A stretch of DNA of 64,000 nt from Trematomus loennbergii (GCA_012861695.1 JAAOOA010000056.1:10019207-10083206), one strand, 5' to 3'. Shown: positions 35,376 through 49,267, counted from the stretch's first letter. Made by a program: numbers and translations. Notes: generated by a model from the letters alone, not told the origin.

Positions 35376-36261
35376 AAAGAAAAGAACAACAAATAAATAT
35401 AGTTTAATTAGCTATGTAGCTCTATTTTCTTCTTCCCTTCCAAAAGACCGGACCCCTGCCTTGCACAACGTCCCTGGAGCATGCTACAGAATTGCATGTA
35501 GAAATGCATGCACACTAAGGGGCTTTTCCCCTCGGATATTCACTCTCTCTCCCCACATTTCATTTTGTTGCATTTTCTCCCTTTGTCATGCAACCCTTTC
35601 TCTTATCTGTCATTAAAACAGCTCCATTTCTTGAAAAATGATCTAAGAAGTTGGATGAATTAATGGAAAAATTAAATACAAACCTTAGAAAAACATACGA
35701 TCATGTGTTTAAGTCATAATTTTGGTCTTATCAACATTATTAATTTATGAGTTTTTAATCATTCCCGTAAAAAGGTTTCTCGGTGAATCTCTACAGCTGT
35801 CTGTGTTCACACGTCTACCTCAGAGCAAATTTCCCACCCATCTTTGTGTGTGTGTGTTCAAGAACTGTATGTGCGCATCTGTGCATGTGTATGTTTATAT
35901 GTGCCCGAATGTGTGTCTATGTATGAGTTACCTGGGGTCATAACTCTGCCCAGGACAGTTTTATAAAGTGCCGTGCAGCCAGCGAAGCAGCAGTAAATCA
36001 GTTTTATTTTGCTGTGTGTTGGGGGTCAGCTCTCTTGACACCCCGGACCCTGACACCACAGGAATGGACTGGCCGGATTTTGCTATTGCAGCTGTGTTGT
36101 TGCAGGCTGGTAGTTAGAGGATTTATATTTGCACGACATGATTCACCTGAGGAAAACATTTGCAATATTGTGTTTGGTTGGGAAGGTGCACAAAATGTTT
36201 TTTTGTTCTGCTTTCCCTAGAAAATATATTTTTTCCTCCAATAACTTTAGTTTTCATTATA
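35376..36261. other. Gene-free interval
   Basis: No exon or element boundary recognised; a short TG run near 35844-35858. Confidence 0.5.
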
Positions 36262-36545
36262 GTTGGATGAGAAGATCAATACGATCATATTTTTCCATTC
36301 AATACAATGCCTGAATCAGAGGAAGGTTAACTTAGCTTAGCATGAAGAATGGAAATCGTGGAAAACAGCTAGCCAAGTTTTGTTCAAACTTTAATCATTT
36401 TAATAAACCAGATTTAAAGGTGCTGGTAGGCACTTTTGGTTGTCTTTGGTCAGAGCCAAGCTAAGCTAACTGACTGCTGGCTGTAGCTTCATATTGAACG
36501 TTGAAAAAAGCACAATTCTGAAAATGTCTAACTATTCCTTTAAGT
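36262..36545. repeat. Best copy of the TTAAAGGAATAGTT interspersed repeat
   Basis: Blocks in order: GATGAGAAGATCAATACGATC, CTTAGCTTAGCATGAAGAATGG, AACAGCTAGCC, GGTGCTGGTAGGCAC, GCCAAGCTAAGCTAACTGACTG and CTGTAGCTTCATATTGAACG, ending in AACTATTCCTTTAAG. This block order is that of a very common teleost repeat (general knowledge). The right end carries TTAA; the left terminus is missing. Fragments at 5468-5585 and 8366-8520 belong to it. Confidence 0.7.
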
Positions 36546-38313
36546 TGGTCATGCTTGTTTTTGAAGACCATTTCCAGAATTGGACATTTTCACATCTGAG
36601 AAAGAAAACGACTTAAACATATTTCTTTGACAAATATTTCTTAAAAACAGAAATTCCATGCAAAACACAACATCTGGTTTGGAATAGACCGAAAAGGCAT
36701 ATCTGTATACGTTTTTGACATGGCCAACTCAGCACTTATGCTTTCATTTATCTTTTCAGTAGACCCGGTCTACCACAAACAGTTGAGATGAATTACTACA
36801 ACATAAACTTTAAAGTCAGGCAAAATCAATGAAGTAGATATTTTTTTAATTAATATGTTTCCGATAATTGAGGAAGAGAAGTTTGTTGTACAGAAGAGTA
36901 AACTGTGTTGAATTTTGTGAATGGACTGTCCCTAGTCCACATCTTGTCAGGTCTAATGGTTTCACTTCGATGTGTAGTTTTATTCATGTTTTGACATAAT
37001 TGTGCAGGATATTGCTATAATATTTCACATATTGTAGTTCTATGGAACTAAATTAATAAATGGGTGAAATATTATAGCTGATAATGTGTGTATTATATAT
37101 ATATGATATATCATATATAATATATCAGATATGAATGTGTATACACATTCATATCTGATTTGTAAAACATCACAGACAGAAAGGTATATCCGTCATTTAA
37201 TGGTAAGCTATTGAAGTTCTGATTCCATAGATGTGTCTCCCATCACCCAAACCCCTGACTATTCTCTCAACTCAGTATTTACATTCTTTGATTCAAAGAA
37301 AATCAGTAATATCTTTAAAACTACAAGTCCCTTTCTATCAGCTGTGCACCGTTTTGGTGTAAATATAACCTATCTACCAATTGGATCAATTATAAAAGTC
37401 AGCCGAATTAGTGTTGATACTGCAAGGAGACGTATTGTGTGAAAAGAAATGGAAGATGTTGTTTAATTGCTGATATATTTATGATCCACGTCACGTATTC
37501 AGTTTTGGTGGCAGTTCTTCCAGTTTGTCCAAAGGTCTTCTAATCAGGGCTCTATAAATAGAGAACTACGGCAGATATGTAATATTTAATGCAGCCGAAC
37601 CGTGTATTACAATGCCGTTATGTGATGACTTTCAAAGAGAAAAGCAAGCACACTCGGAATAAAGTATTATTTTATGTTTTCAGATTTCATATCGCATAAA
37701 CACCATATCCCAACGTGCATTGTGGCTAAAACATCCAATCACCAAGCTTGAACGGTAGCTGACGATTATAGGTAGATGTTTTAGCAAAACCTCTGAAAAA
37801 AGAAATGTGTCTCTCAGAATCGAAAGGGAAAAACCTATGGGAAAAACACAAAAGCATTGTACACAATTTAAACCAATTAATGTTGTGTAATTAACAAGGA
37901 TAAACTGATGTTTTTTAGTGGATGAGTACTGCAGATATAGCTTTAAAATCATTTGACAGTGAGGGGAATACGGTTTTATTATGAAAACTTTGAGACCGAA
38001 AATACTGTTTTCACCACGTGAGGGTTGACGCTAACTTTACATGGACGCTGCCGCATATACACGTTCTCCTGGCAAGACCTCAAATCATCTTCGTAATATC
38101 TATCAAACTATAGATCCTACACATCCACTGAACGTGGATTCTGAAAGTACAATATACACTTCTCGCTAGAAATCTAATCAAAAAGCATTTTAATGGCCAA
38201 ACTATCCTACATTTTAGGATTTTACAGAGAGGGTTATTTGTGAATATACGACCCTCCATAGCGTTTGCATTCAACGGCAGCACTAGAGGTCGAAAATATT
38301 AAAACGTGATTAT
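36546..38313. other. Gene-free interval with palindromes
   Basis: No supported exon. Two adjacent perfect palindromes lie at 37098-37159. The stretch 37460-38313 has a uniform look that might be an unrecognised repeat, but I found no inverted ends. Confidence 0.45.
37098..37159. other. Two adjacent perfect palindromes (22 bp and 36 bp)
   Basis: 37098-37119 is a perfect AT-only palindrome except for its GATATATC core. 37124-37159 is a perfect 36-bp palindrome with 18-bp arms (ATCAGATATGAATGTGTA and its complement) and no spacer. Only four bases separate them, so the DNA could form two neighbouring cruciforms. Confidence 0.95.
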
Positions 38314-38387
38314 AGGTCGTAATAAGCGCTTGAACAATCAACCTATTTGGTCGTAATAAGGGCTTGAACAATCTACCTATTTGGTCG
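38314..38387. repeat. 34-bp tandem repeat, 2.2 copies
   Basis: GGTCGTAATAAGCGCTTGAA plus 14 bp repeats once almost exactly and a third partial copy (GGTCGTA) follows. CAACCTATTT ends each unit. Confidence 0.9.
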
Positions 38388-39889
38388 TATGAGTTGGAGG
38401 ACTTGTTGAGAGCTCAGCTAGGCTGTGTGGCACACCGATGATATAAACACCATGTGGGAATGCAAACAAACTCCCTCACTGGTTCTCGCTCTCTCTTTCA
38501 GAAACCTCTTCTCAGAGGTACGTTTTCTTGGAGCTAATTCCTTGTACATACACTACAAGGCAGATTTTGTTTGTGCCCCAGGTCTTTCCAAAAGAATACG
38601 GACCAGCCAGTCATATGTGGTAGATAGCCAGCAAGGGGGCTCAAGGGCAATGTCCACATTTTTTTAAATTATTGACATATTTACCTTCCTTTTTTTAATA
38701 ATATATTCATGGGCAGGCACGTGCAAAAATAGGCGTCAAAGGGGTCTTTAGCAGCTGCCCTTTTGCCCTCCTATAAGAAAATGCCTTTATTCAAATGTAT
38801 TTGTTTTAATCTACAAATCCATCAAATTGTCTAACATAAATTGTTGGCACATAGTAATAGAATCTTAGCTGTACAGTATCAGCATCTTATTATAACATAT
38901 TATTATTGAATGCCTTTATTGAGAAGGCAATACACTTTAAAGAGGATTTGACAACAGAATGAGGGACAACCATTTTTGAAAATAGCTGTAAAATGTCTCT
39001 CAGCAAACTTAACCCTAACCGAAATTAATTGGCACGTCAAAGTGATTAGGACGCTTTGGTACCTGCCAGTGTGGAAGTTTGATTTCTGCTTGAGCCAACA
39101 TCCTGGCTAAGAGCCTCCCCTTTTTTTATATATGTGCCCTCTGTTTCCTGTAATTCTTTGATATAATTTATCATGTAGATAAGAATGCTAAACAATGCGT
39201 TTTTGACACTAGAAAAAGTAGAGTCACTAAAACCGCCATTTGCTGTCGGACCCCCTGCTGTTTCTTAAACCATGACAAATTACTTTCCCTGCATTCCTGT
39301 TATCTGCAATAAATTGCATCGGCTATAGAAATACATACATGCAAACTCAGCAGGGGGTAGAGAACTGACTCTCTGATGCTTTGGGCTTTGTGAGATACGA
39401 TTAATGAACCACCAGTTTATAAGTTCATCAAGCTATATAAAAAAGATGTGCTATACTGCAATTCAACAGATCTCATATTTTATCTAAACTTGAAATGTAA
39501 TGTATATGTTGTAAAATGGGTCTTTACCCACAAGGCATTTGCTGACGAAATGAAAGTCCTATCCTGTTTTCCTAAATGTGCTCAGCTTCATGTCGTCATT
39601 AGATTGCAACGGAAATTGGATAAAAAATTAGACAAGATAGAGCCTACTTTCACAGGATTATTTATTCACAGTCCCTTGCGTTAGCCTCATCCCACAAGAG
39701 AGGAATTCTCACACTTTTACATCCTGCATTGGTTGACATTGCCATATGCAAACAGTGGTTCAAACGATGCCCACACACCTCTGCACATGTGCTTTGGTGT
39801 TTAGAATAAGAAGCATTGATATTCAGCAGGACCTGGAAAAATCCCCCTTCACACATTCTCTGTCAGAATCTGGGGGCCATTTCCTCAAA
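38388..39889. other. Gene-free interval
   Basis: No supported exon. CTCTCTTTCAG (ending 38501) and GAG|GTACGT (38518) are both strong splice signals bounding only 16 nt; such a microexon cannot be judged from sequence alone. Confidence 0.45.
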
Positions 39890-39908
39890 TTCTCTCTCTT
39901 CTCTCTCT

Positions 39909-39951
<43 letters not shown>

Positions 39952-39968
39952 TTGTGTGTGTGTGTGTG
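39890..39968. repeat. Compound (CT)n-(GT)n microsatellite
   Basis: About 57 bp of CT units followed by GTGTTTGTGTGTGTG. Confidence 0.97.
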
Positions 39969-42900
39969 CACCTGTTTTATGTTTTTTAGCTATCAACTCT
40001 GGAGGTCTTTCGAGGCAGGTTGCAGAGTCCAATAGTCAACAGATGCCTTCTTACAGGGTCAAGATAAGCCTCCGGGCTGTGTGTATAGGAGAGAAAAATA
40101 GAGAGGAATACCAACAGGAGAGATAAAATATTTTCATATGTTCGTATGAAATCGGAAAAAAAGAACAGACTTTAAAAGAAAGGTTGGAGTGCGTGCATCT
40201 GGCTTGAGTTGTCTGTTTGGAGAGGCTGAGGCTGGATAGGGCAGAGAGGAGAGTTGCCGGAAAATTAAGGTTATCATAGAGTTGTTGCCCAATAATGGCA
40301 AATAAACTGCCTTCCCCAGCTGTAATGAACAATAATTGGTAATCATTTTTGATAACAAATAATATCTGTCTTTGTGAATTTTTTTACAATTTCGAAGGTT
40401 ATTTTTTATAATAAACTGCATTGTTTTTTGTATCCTTAAAAATATATATATATATCAGCCAACATGCAGCATGTTAAGATCACATTTTAGGATAACATTT
40501 AACCTCAATTGATTAATTAAGCTTGATTACGATAATTATCGTTTGGCTTTATTTCCAAAATATGAATATGATGTACTTAATCCCAAGAGCATAACATATA
40601 GGAAAGAACAAAATCAGCATGGAGACAAAAATGTGGCCATCTTATATGTTGTGCCAATGGAACAGTATACACAAGTGAAAGAGCTTTGATTGAATAAAAA
40701 GCCATGGAAGCATTCAAGAAAGTAGACTGTTTATGATGTGGAAAATGCAATTGGAATAATAATAAAGGGAGTTTGCTCCGTTGTATCAAGAGATTGGTTG
40801 TGACTGAATTGAAAGGAATTATTTTAGGTGAGTGCCAACATTCTGGAGAATTCAGGAACGGTGTCAAAACTGGCAACAGCCTAGAATCATTATGGCAGCA
40901 CTTCCTGGTTAATGGTGTATGAAGAGCCTTTGATCGCCTTTCAGAGCCTTTAGCCACCATCACTGCAATGCAGAAAGTAGAACAATGTGTTGAGGCCAGC
41001 AAATGACTTGCTAATTATAATTAGCAATATTTTTTCTATAGTGGTTATCTACAAAATGAGTTTAAAATGGCTTCCTTAGTCTGTCTAAACACACACAATG
41101 TAGAATTAAACTCTTACAACTATCAAGAACATGCATGGCAGTCTGAGTGTTTTGATCTTAACTAAATTCAAATTTTCAGTGTTACAGTTTACTGGTAAAG
41201 CTTTCAGCCACCATTTGTTTTATGTTCAGTTAAAACTCAAATACATCTGTAACCAAGCTGCTCTTTTCGATCTTACTGTGTAACTATTTTTGAACATTTC
41301 CATAACCTTTCATCAGTAATACGGTATGTGATACCATCTGTGGTTTATAAACGGCCTTCATTAAAGGGCAGGTTCCTTTATTCTGCCCGCTTATAAAAAT
41401 CCATATAAAAAAATCTGTCAAATACAAAGTACTCCCAGATATTGGATGGTATTACTGAGACATTCAAAAACACTACAACAAATATCCAATGTAAAATTAA
41501 TTTAAAATAATGTAATTCATTTGCGATTGATAAGAAAAAGAAGTACACAGGTCGATATCGGTAAATCTCAACTGTTGGAGGTTTGAGTTTTCATGCTTGA
41601 GTTGTGTTTCCGTAAGAACATTCATGTCTATCAGGCATCATCATCCACTGCTGGTATGCATAGCGGGAACATTATATTCACACTTAATTTAACCCCTTAC
41701 CAGACACGGACACATTTGCACTTCAAGCTCAATAATTGGGAATGGAAAAAGTGAGGTAGAAAAAACCTCCGGCTCCAACATGTATTTCTATTAGTAAATA
41801 TGATGTATTTTGCCCAAGGCTCTTTCATTTCAGCCTGCTGCCAAACGCCAAAGCCCAGGGTAAATTAATACAAACCATGAAGCCATGTGCCAGTAAACTG
41901 GACTCAAAATCCTGGCAGAGCACCAGACGCCCATTATTATTTATTAATTTATTTTTAATTCTGCAAATGCTTTGCAGATGTTTCACATACCTCATGTTTT
42001 TGGGAGACGATGTGAAAGAATAGTAGTGGTACCTAACATGTGCTGAATTTTTTTTTTCCTATCACTTACTTGTAGCAAATAAAAATGCTGCAGCTTTTAA
42101 ACGGTTGTCTGTTTTAGTTTATTTTCAGGTGTACCTCTATCTCAAATTCTCTTGTGCTCCTTTTGCGATTGTGTGGGGTAGAATTTGTACAGATCTAAGT
42201 AAGCAGCCTTGAATCATTCGGGCTTTTCTTTCTTTTCCGATTCGTTGTGTTTAGGACATGGATGTTGATATCAGAACTAAAGAAAAGTTCATGGATATGT
42301 ATTGTGGTACAATCCTGGTTTAAGACAGCTTTCAACCCTATGCTTTTATGATGAGAAAAGCCCACCAATGTTGTGTCACTACTGTGCTCAATATAAATCT
42401 GAAAATCATCTTTCCTTTGAAAAGGTTAGACTGGGTTGTTAAATGGCTGTGCGTCGATGTGCTTATAGGAAAAACACATTAAAGTCATATACTGCCTACA
42501 CAAACACACAGAGCTCCAGTCAAACAGTGCAATCATAATGAGTAACTTTGACCACAGTAATACTGCAGAACACCAATCAGACCACAACAGTCCAAACCTG
42601 AACTGTTTATAGAGACCTTACTGTTTTCTCCTAAACCAAAGCAGAAGAGCGCTTCTGTAATGGGGGCTGTTTGAAGTCTTAATCAGTTTTAATGGTACGG
42701 AGTGAGGTGGATATTAACTACTACATGTGTGGTTTTATGGTTACTTGGCATTGCAGTAGTTTGCGTGCTATATTAAGCCCTGCCAGATGCACTTAACCCA
42801 CAGCCTCTTGTTCAGATAGCTGGCTAATGATAGTAATAAACAGGTGCTCTGTGAAATATTTTCTCTATTGTGGAGCACAAATTGACATTAAGTTCCTCCC

Positions 42901-43219
42901 AGTGGCTGTAACTGGCTGTTGGCCATGGTAAATGGAATGGAAGAAGAATTAGAGGGCCCGGCCTATTGCCATTTGCGGCCTTAAGAGAGGTCAGTGAGGG
43001 TTTATGGGTGTATGTTTGTGTTTTACTTACAGCATGATTGGAAGGGCAGTAATGATTGAAGTTATGAGACACATTATACATATTTCAAATGTGGTTAATG
43101 TGGGTTTTTCATTCTGCATGAGTGTGCGTAGGTATGTCTTACTGGAACTTGGTGGCCTTGGTTGTTAGCGGTCGGCCCACATGCACAACGACAGAGAAAG
43201 TTGTTTGAGTATGGGGCCA
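39969..43219. other. Gene-free interval
   Basis: No exon, RNA gene or transposon boundary is recognised. AT-rich stretches such as 41930-42010 and 40490-40560 (TTGATTAATTAAGCTTGATT, homeodomain-like TAAT cores) could be conserved non-coding elements, which only alignment can decide. Confidence 0.4.
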
Positions 43220-43600
43220 TACCGAAATGATGACTTTAAAGTCATGCTAGGAGCTATGTAAGGTTGCTTTTAGTCACAGAAGTGCTTCAAGACAGCATGC
43301 TAACATGTCGTAAGGACTATTTCCTCCCGGGCCATATGTGTCCCAACTTCAATGGTCATCCATTGTTGTGGAGACATTGAAGAAAACTACCTATCAATCT
43401 TATGAAGGTTCCTACGGAAAATCATGGATCAACCAAAGTTATTGGAACAGGTCCACTGGTGACCATGAATGTCTTCATAATGTTTCATAGCAATCCCTCA
43501 AGTAGCTGATGAAATATTTCAGTCTGGACCTAAGTGGTGAACCAACCAACTGACAAACTAACAGCCTGACATTAACATCACAATCCATGCTATGGCAAAA
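43220..43600. repeat. Diverged fish interspersed repeat
   Basis: GGGGCCATACCGAAATGATGAC, AAAGTCATGCTAGGAGC, CATGAATGTCTTCATAATGTTTCATAGCAATCC and ATATTTCAGTCTGGACC recall a common teleost repeat built around 'accatgaatgt..catggcaatcc..tatttcagtctgga' (general knowledge). No ends were defined. Confidence 0.5.
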
Positions 43601-43726
43601 AATGCTATCAATAATATTTAAGGTTAGTGTACTCACCTGTCTCACCTTATCATTTTCTCTGTAAGCTCTGTTGTTCTGACTTCATTTCTCTCTGTAATGT
43701 AATGAGTTAAATTCATTTGTCTACAG

Positions 43727-43799
43727 GGCCAGCTGGCTGGACTTTATAGGCCTTGAGGTGGAGACCCAGTTGTATGTAAAAGGAGACCCTGTCTGCAAG
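43727..43799 (+). CDS. Possible internal exon (weak)
   Basis: Acceptor TTCATTTGTCTACAG ends at 43726. The open frame has one leading base and then 24 codons beginning ASWLDFIGLEVETQLYVKGD and ending PVCK at AAG|GTGCAG. The composition looks protein-like and it ends in phase 0, which fits the phase-0 start of the 56314 exon. The donor is weak (lacks G at +5), the gap would be a 12.5-kb intron, and the frame also continues to a TAA at 43821. Unidentified; could be chance. Confidence 0.25.
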
Positions 43800-43823
43800 G
43801 TGCAGTGCTTTACAGGGGTCTAA

Positions 43824-46800
43824 TCCAGCAATAAAGACTGAGAAGGGAGAGCAACGCAGAGAAATAGTGAGTGTTCTTTTACATCGACCCACTCTTTCCT
43901 TCACTCCGGTTTGATGTAGCCTCCGGTGCCATAAGGTTTCACATATTTTTCCATGATTTAATTGCCATTTGTTTGCCTCCAGTTTTTACACTCATGGAGT
44001 CATGGAGTTTGCTGGAAATTAGCAACTGTTCTGTCGCTTTTATAGCTCTGTTAGTACCTATACAGTCGGAACTATTTCTTTTCTGATGGTAAGTCTCCCC
44101 TCATAAATATAAACTGTATGCATGAACATGTGATTTTCATGGAGAATAGTGGTAGAGAATAGTTGTTCACTCCAATTTTATGTCACAGCTATCAGTTCAG
44201 TATTTGTATTCATGTGTCTTGTATTACCAGAAAGAATGTATTTTGTGGTACCGGGTTCAGAAAATGAATACAATGTTTAAAACTATTAATGTAGAATTTT
44301 ATATAAAGCCTGGTCATCAATTTCATTGCACAAGATCGCACAAGAGTGGCCGCTTTGGATTGGATGAAAAAGGGTGCTGACTTCTACAAATGAGAAAATG
44401 TCACAATGTAGCTGCCGAGGCCTATCCTGTGTTTAGCTTTCAGAGTGGTTGCAGTGGCTTTGGGCTCGTTCTGATGTTTTCCCTCTGCACTGGCTTGGCC
44501 ATGGCAGCGTTTGATGGTTGATCGAACACGAAAACACTTGGCTACTTTTTCTGTGATCAAGCCGTGAAAGTGTCGACTTCCATGCCTTCTGTTCAGGGAA
44601 GTCGAGACTGACAGTGTTGGACGGACAGATGATCCTCTAGACCTCAACACTCTAAACTTAACAATCCCATGTTGAAACCTGTAGATGAAGTGCTGAGTAG
44701 TAATTGGGAAATGAGTTAGTCTACTTCTCAGCATTCTTCACATCCTCCCTCTCTCCGTCTGTGCAGGTCACACCCAGGTTAATGAGAGTTTACTGAAGCC
44801 GTATGTGTTTACACTCTCAACGCAGATCTCTTAACAAAAGGCAGTAAGGTGGTTTGGACATTTCTAGGTGTGGATTTCATATTTATACTGGAAAATGTAG
44901 TTATTCCCCTTGTGAAATCATTCGAGAACCTTGAAGAAAAACATACACTTCCCAAGTCATAATGCAGAAAGTAAGGCAGGACATTGAAAAATGCAAAATG
45001 AAATGAAAATGAACAGAATGGAAATGACTTCTCCGTTTAATCAGTCCAATTAGACTGCAGTTTGATTTTGGCTGAGCCAGTAGCATGACAGCTGGACATG
45101 TATTGATGCTTTATTTACATTAATGTCCTAAAGATGTGTAATGGTGATTGTTTTTTTCCTTTAGATATATAGGGTTTTTAAGTGTTTGTGATTAAGGAAG
45201 CAGTCTGATTATTTGTTCTTTTTTGGGTAAATTACAGCAATACTTGTCACTCTTGTATTGCCTGTCAGTCTTCATTGTATAATTTAATAAAACAAGTGCC
45301 AAAAAAAATCACCTTTGATTTGACGGTATTACTCGAACCAGACTCCAAGCTTTGATCATCTCCCAGGCCAGACTAAACTCTGCTTTGCAGCCAGCTGTTG
45401 GGGGAATATCCAGACACCCCAGAGATGACCCCACAATTATGAAAATGAAGTATTAATAGCTTAAAATTGCACCCAAATGGCTATCATGCAGGCGCACAAG
45501 AAAAACCTGTTTGTTTTTACTTTCCATTGAAATCATTAGCAGAGTTTGGAAAAGTTTCTTGGAGGAGGTTCAGAGGTAATCTGGACATTTACTGCGTGTT
45601 AAAATGAGGAATGTGTGTGTGTGTGTGAACCTGTCCATACTTTACCGTATCTTACATCTCTACATTAAAGCTCAATCTGACAAATATCTGGCAAATACAC
45701 TGTTGCCAAGTTAGTGTCAAATGTTGGCGACCAGAGCTTGTGTGTGAATGTGTCTGTGTGTGTGTTCGCACTCAGGGCAGGGGGAGGTCTTTTTATAAAT
45801 GTACCTCCGCTCATCTTGAGGGCTTTATCTACAGATTTTCTCCATCCATTCAATTCAACAAGTTAGGAGGCAAAAGACATGCATTCAAATTCAGCTCTAT
45901 TTTCGAATTTGAAAAGGTATTTTCAAAGAGAAGAAGACACTGTGTGGGTCTATATTGTTTTAGAACTACTGTTTGTGATGCTTCTTATTTCCGGAGTCGC
46001 CTTATGAAGGTTATTTATTTTATTTCTATTATATCTCAATTCAGTTTCAATTAAGGCTTCAAAGTGAAACAAGATGGTCTGGGCATTTAGGAAACCCTGA
46101 GAAGGCGAATGCAGATTTTTTTCAGGCAAGAATGCATTTAGCTTATGCTTAGAGGAAGATATTTGGTAACATATCACTGATTAAAAGACTTAACAAGATC
46201 ATCAATCCAATTTGTGTGCAAACACAAGTGACTCATGTTGATGTTGTGAGCATGTATTTAGTGGAACTGTATTATTTGGGGCCCTGGGTGGCTCCTGTGT
46301 GGACCCCCAGCACAGCTTCTCGTGACCAGCCGAGGTAAGATGGATGAGACCCTGAAAACAAGACAATTTCCTGGTCTAATCCCAGGTGGAGGGGAGACAG
46401 GAGGAGATCCAGCAGTGTGTGTGTGTCTTTACAAGTGGTTTAATGTGCAACATGAGAGGCATTGGTTTATAGTTTTATAGTTTTCATAGTATTAATCAGT
46501 CTGTGGTATTAAAACAGACCACCCAAGAATGCCAAGTACCTTACAAACCAGTTCATGAAAAATGAAGGTTTGAAACACAGTTTGACAGTTTGGGATATAG
46601 ACTTGTTCACTTTTTCTCGACAATGGTTGGATAAAGATAAATGGTTATGTTTGTTTAATATGAGAATAGACGGTAAATGGTTACCTTTTATACTAAGAGC
46701 AGGAAGATACGGATAGCTGGCTCTATCCAAATGTTAAAGAGAACTATGAAGATCAGTAATCCAAAACAATATCTATTACATGTATATCTTGTTGGTTTAT

Positions 46801-49267
46801 CTATAGTAAAAATTACACATAAAAAAACAAAAACTTCTGAGATTGAAACCAAACACATTTTCATGAAAGATTGCAGTTAAATGGCATACCAAGACAACTT
46901 AACTGGCACATTTGGACACTACATATCCAAATGTGTTTATGCATCCATGTCATTAGTTTTCTATTTTTCTAAATGTTTCTTATTTCTAAAAGAATAGCTA
47001 CAAAATGTAAGGTTATATGACCCATCTAATCTTCTTTCTCACTCTGAATTTTACTTATATCTCCAGCGCTCGAAAAAAAATGTTGCATCTGGACAGCGAC
47101 AAGCAGTTTTAGCTTCTTCTCAATTGGAGCTATACCTCCAGCAATTGGCCGGAGAGATCAGGTTTCTAGGCCACATATTATGTTAATCACGCAGCATTGT
47201 TAACAGATGTCACTGTACGGCGCCTGTCCATTGATCCTTCATCAGCATGTGTTTCTGTAATCAATACCCTCATTAGCGAGTTGTCAGGGCGGAGGAAATG
47301 CGAAGAGAAAACTCCTTTTTCATGTTCGATTACACTGTTGAGCCGCTGTCCAACTTTGGTGCTGGCTGAGCTTTTATTAAGCTCAGAAAGTGTTTCACAT
47401 CACACAAGGGACCTAAGAAACATGATTTTAGATTAGTTGGAGAATCAGAGAAATTAACATTGTTCAAGTCCAGTCTGCGGCTGATTGTAATGGAGTCTCT
47501 GGGGGTTCCTCGGGTCAAACAATGTCAGACAGATGCGTTCACACTCGTACACACGATTTGTACTTTAAATACTATACTAACAGCAGTTTTTGGAATGTGT
47601 CCTTTTGCAATTTAATTTATGACCTGCTACAAGTATTCCTGATAAAACACATATTCCATCAGCCTATAAACCTGAACAGCTGATGCTCAGTATCTCTGTT
47701 TCCTATCTTCCTCTGACCATTAGTTCACTAGATCCTTTTATTTCTGAAAGTAATCTGATTGAATGCTCAGAGTTTATGGACTTTATACACAGGCTTCTAC
47801 TTTTTATTACTGTGTGAATCTCAGTCTCGGAATGCAGATGTGTGAGTTGGCCTGGGTCTTTATAGATGTTTCACTTTGACATCACATGGGGATTATGGGA
47901 TTCGGGCTCTTGTGAACTTGTTTCTAAACTGAAGAGTTAAGAGCTTGAAAAATCTAATATTTTGTTTTTACCACTAACAAAACGAGTGTGGCACAAACAC
48001 CTATATACTGTCTAGTAGAGTTTGGAGGGTTACTTAAATAAAATATTCTGATGCAGTTATCATCACCTGTTGAAAAAAGTAGTTGGCAACCATATCCAAG
48101 TTTCGCAATATCAAAGTGTTGTAACTTGATTACTTTCTGTTACCTCATCAATACAAGATGTAAAAAAAGTATATTATTATGAACTGCAAAAATACCCATG
48201 TAAATTAAATTAACCTACTTAATTGCCAGGGTTTGTATTATGATACTGGACATAAATCTGGACCGTTTAGCTCATTCCAGGCAAATGGTCTTGACAAGCT
48301 GAGATGCCCCTTGGCAAAAAATGAATAACCTTGATGAACTGGGAAGTGTGCTTACCATGCTGCTTTGCCATAGCTTACACTATACTGTGATACATTTTCT
48401 GCTTAACCTGCAACATCATTTTGAAAAGCAATTTTGCATTCAAATGATATGAAGCTTTTCCATGTCTTCTGTTCTAGACTCACACATACATGTATATGTA
48501 CATGTAATTGCTGGTGCTTGCATGTACATGTGTACAGTATGTGTGCATGCCCTCTTACCTCCTGACAGACATTATCAGATCTGTGTATCTGCAGGCAGCC
48601 GTCTCTGACCTCATGTATTTGGATTTCACTATTACTTAATAGCTCCTAATAAACCATTGATGCCACTTAACTGGGCTAATACATTATATCCTGACACACG
48701 GTTGAGTAACTACCTTGACTTTCTCTCCCTCTCCTCTTCCAGTTGTGGAAAACAAACTAGTTGGCACTGCTCCACAGACAACACTGAGGCCCATTATCTT
48801 CCGCATGCTCGCTATAAGGCTGCTCCGAGTTCAGCGAGGCCTCTGTCATTGACCAGGTATTAGGTATTGAATAACTGACCAGCCTCGTAATGAAATATGG
48901 ATAGAGTGTTACTAATGAAATATGGATACTGCTGCGGTTCAGCGAGGCCGCAGGCACAATCAGCACCACATTGTAACTGACTTTGTAGCTTTTCCGTGGA
49001 TTTAATACCAATACTTTGCAGGCATATAATGCACATGTAAAACATCATAACAGCCCAATAAAGTAGACTTGTATATGACTTGCATATGAGAACATATCTG
49101 GGCATCCAAGTTACTGATGATGGAAAGTTATAATGATTGATTGTAATGATATGATGATGAATTACATGGTAATTTAATACACCTGAGGAGGTCCAGAGGA
49201 TTTAGTAGAAAGGGTAACATGCATGTTTTTGCTTGCGCCATTGCACATGTATGAGCAGGCATGCCCG
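43824..49267. other. Gene-free interval
   Basis: No supported exon. The best candidate, 48743-48856, has a strong acceptor (CTCCCTCTCCTCTTCCAG) and a CAG|GTATTA donor, but its only open frame gives low-information sequence and its end phase does not fit the next exon. GTTCAGCGAGGC recurs at about 48827 and 48937. A TACATG-rich stretch lies at 48484-48540. Confidence 0.4.

Noticed and set aside
48743..48856. 114-nt candidate exon
   Set aside because: Good acceptor, but its open frame looks non-coding and its phase does not fit the 56314 exon.
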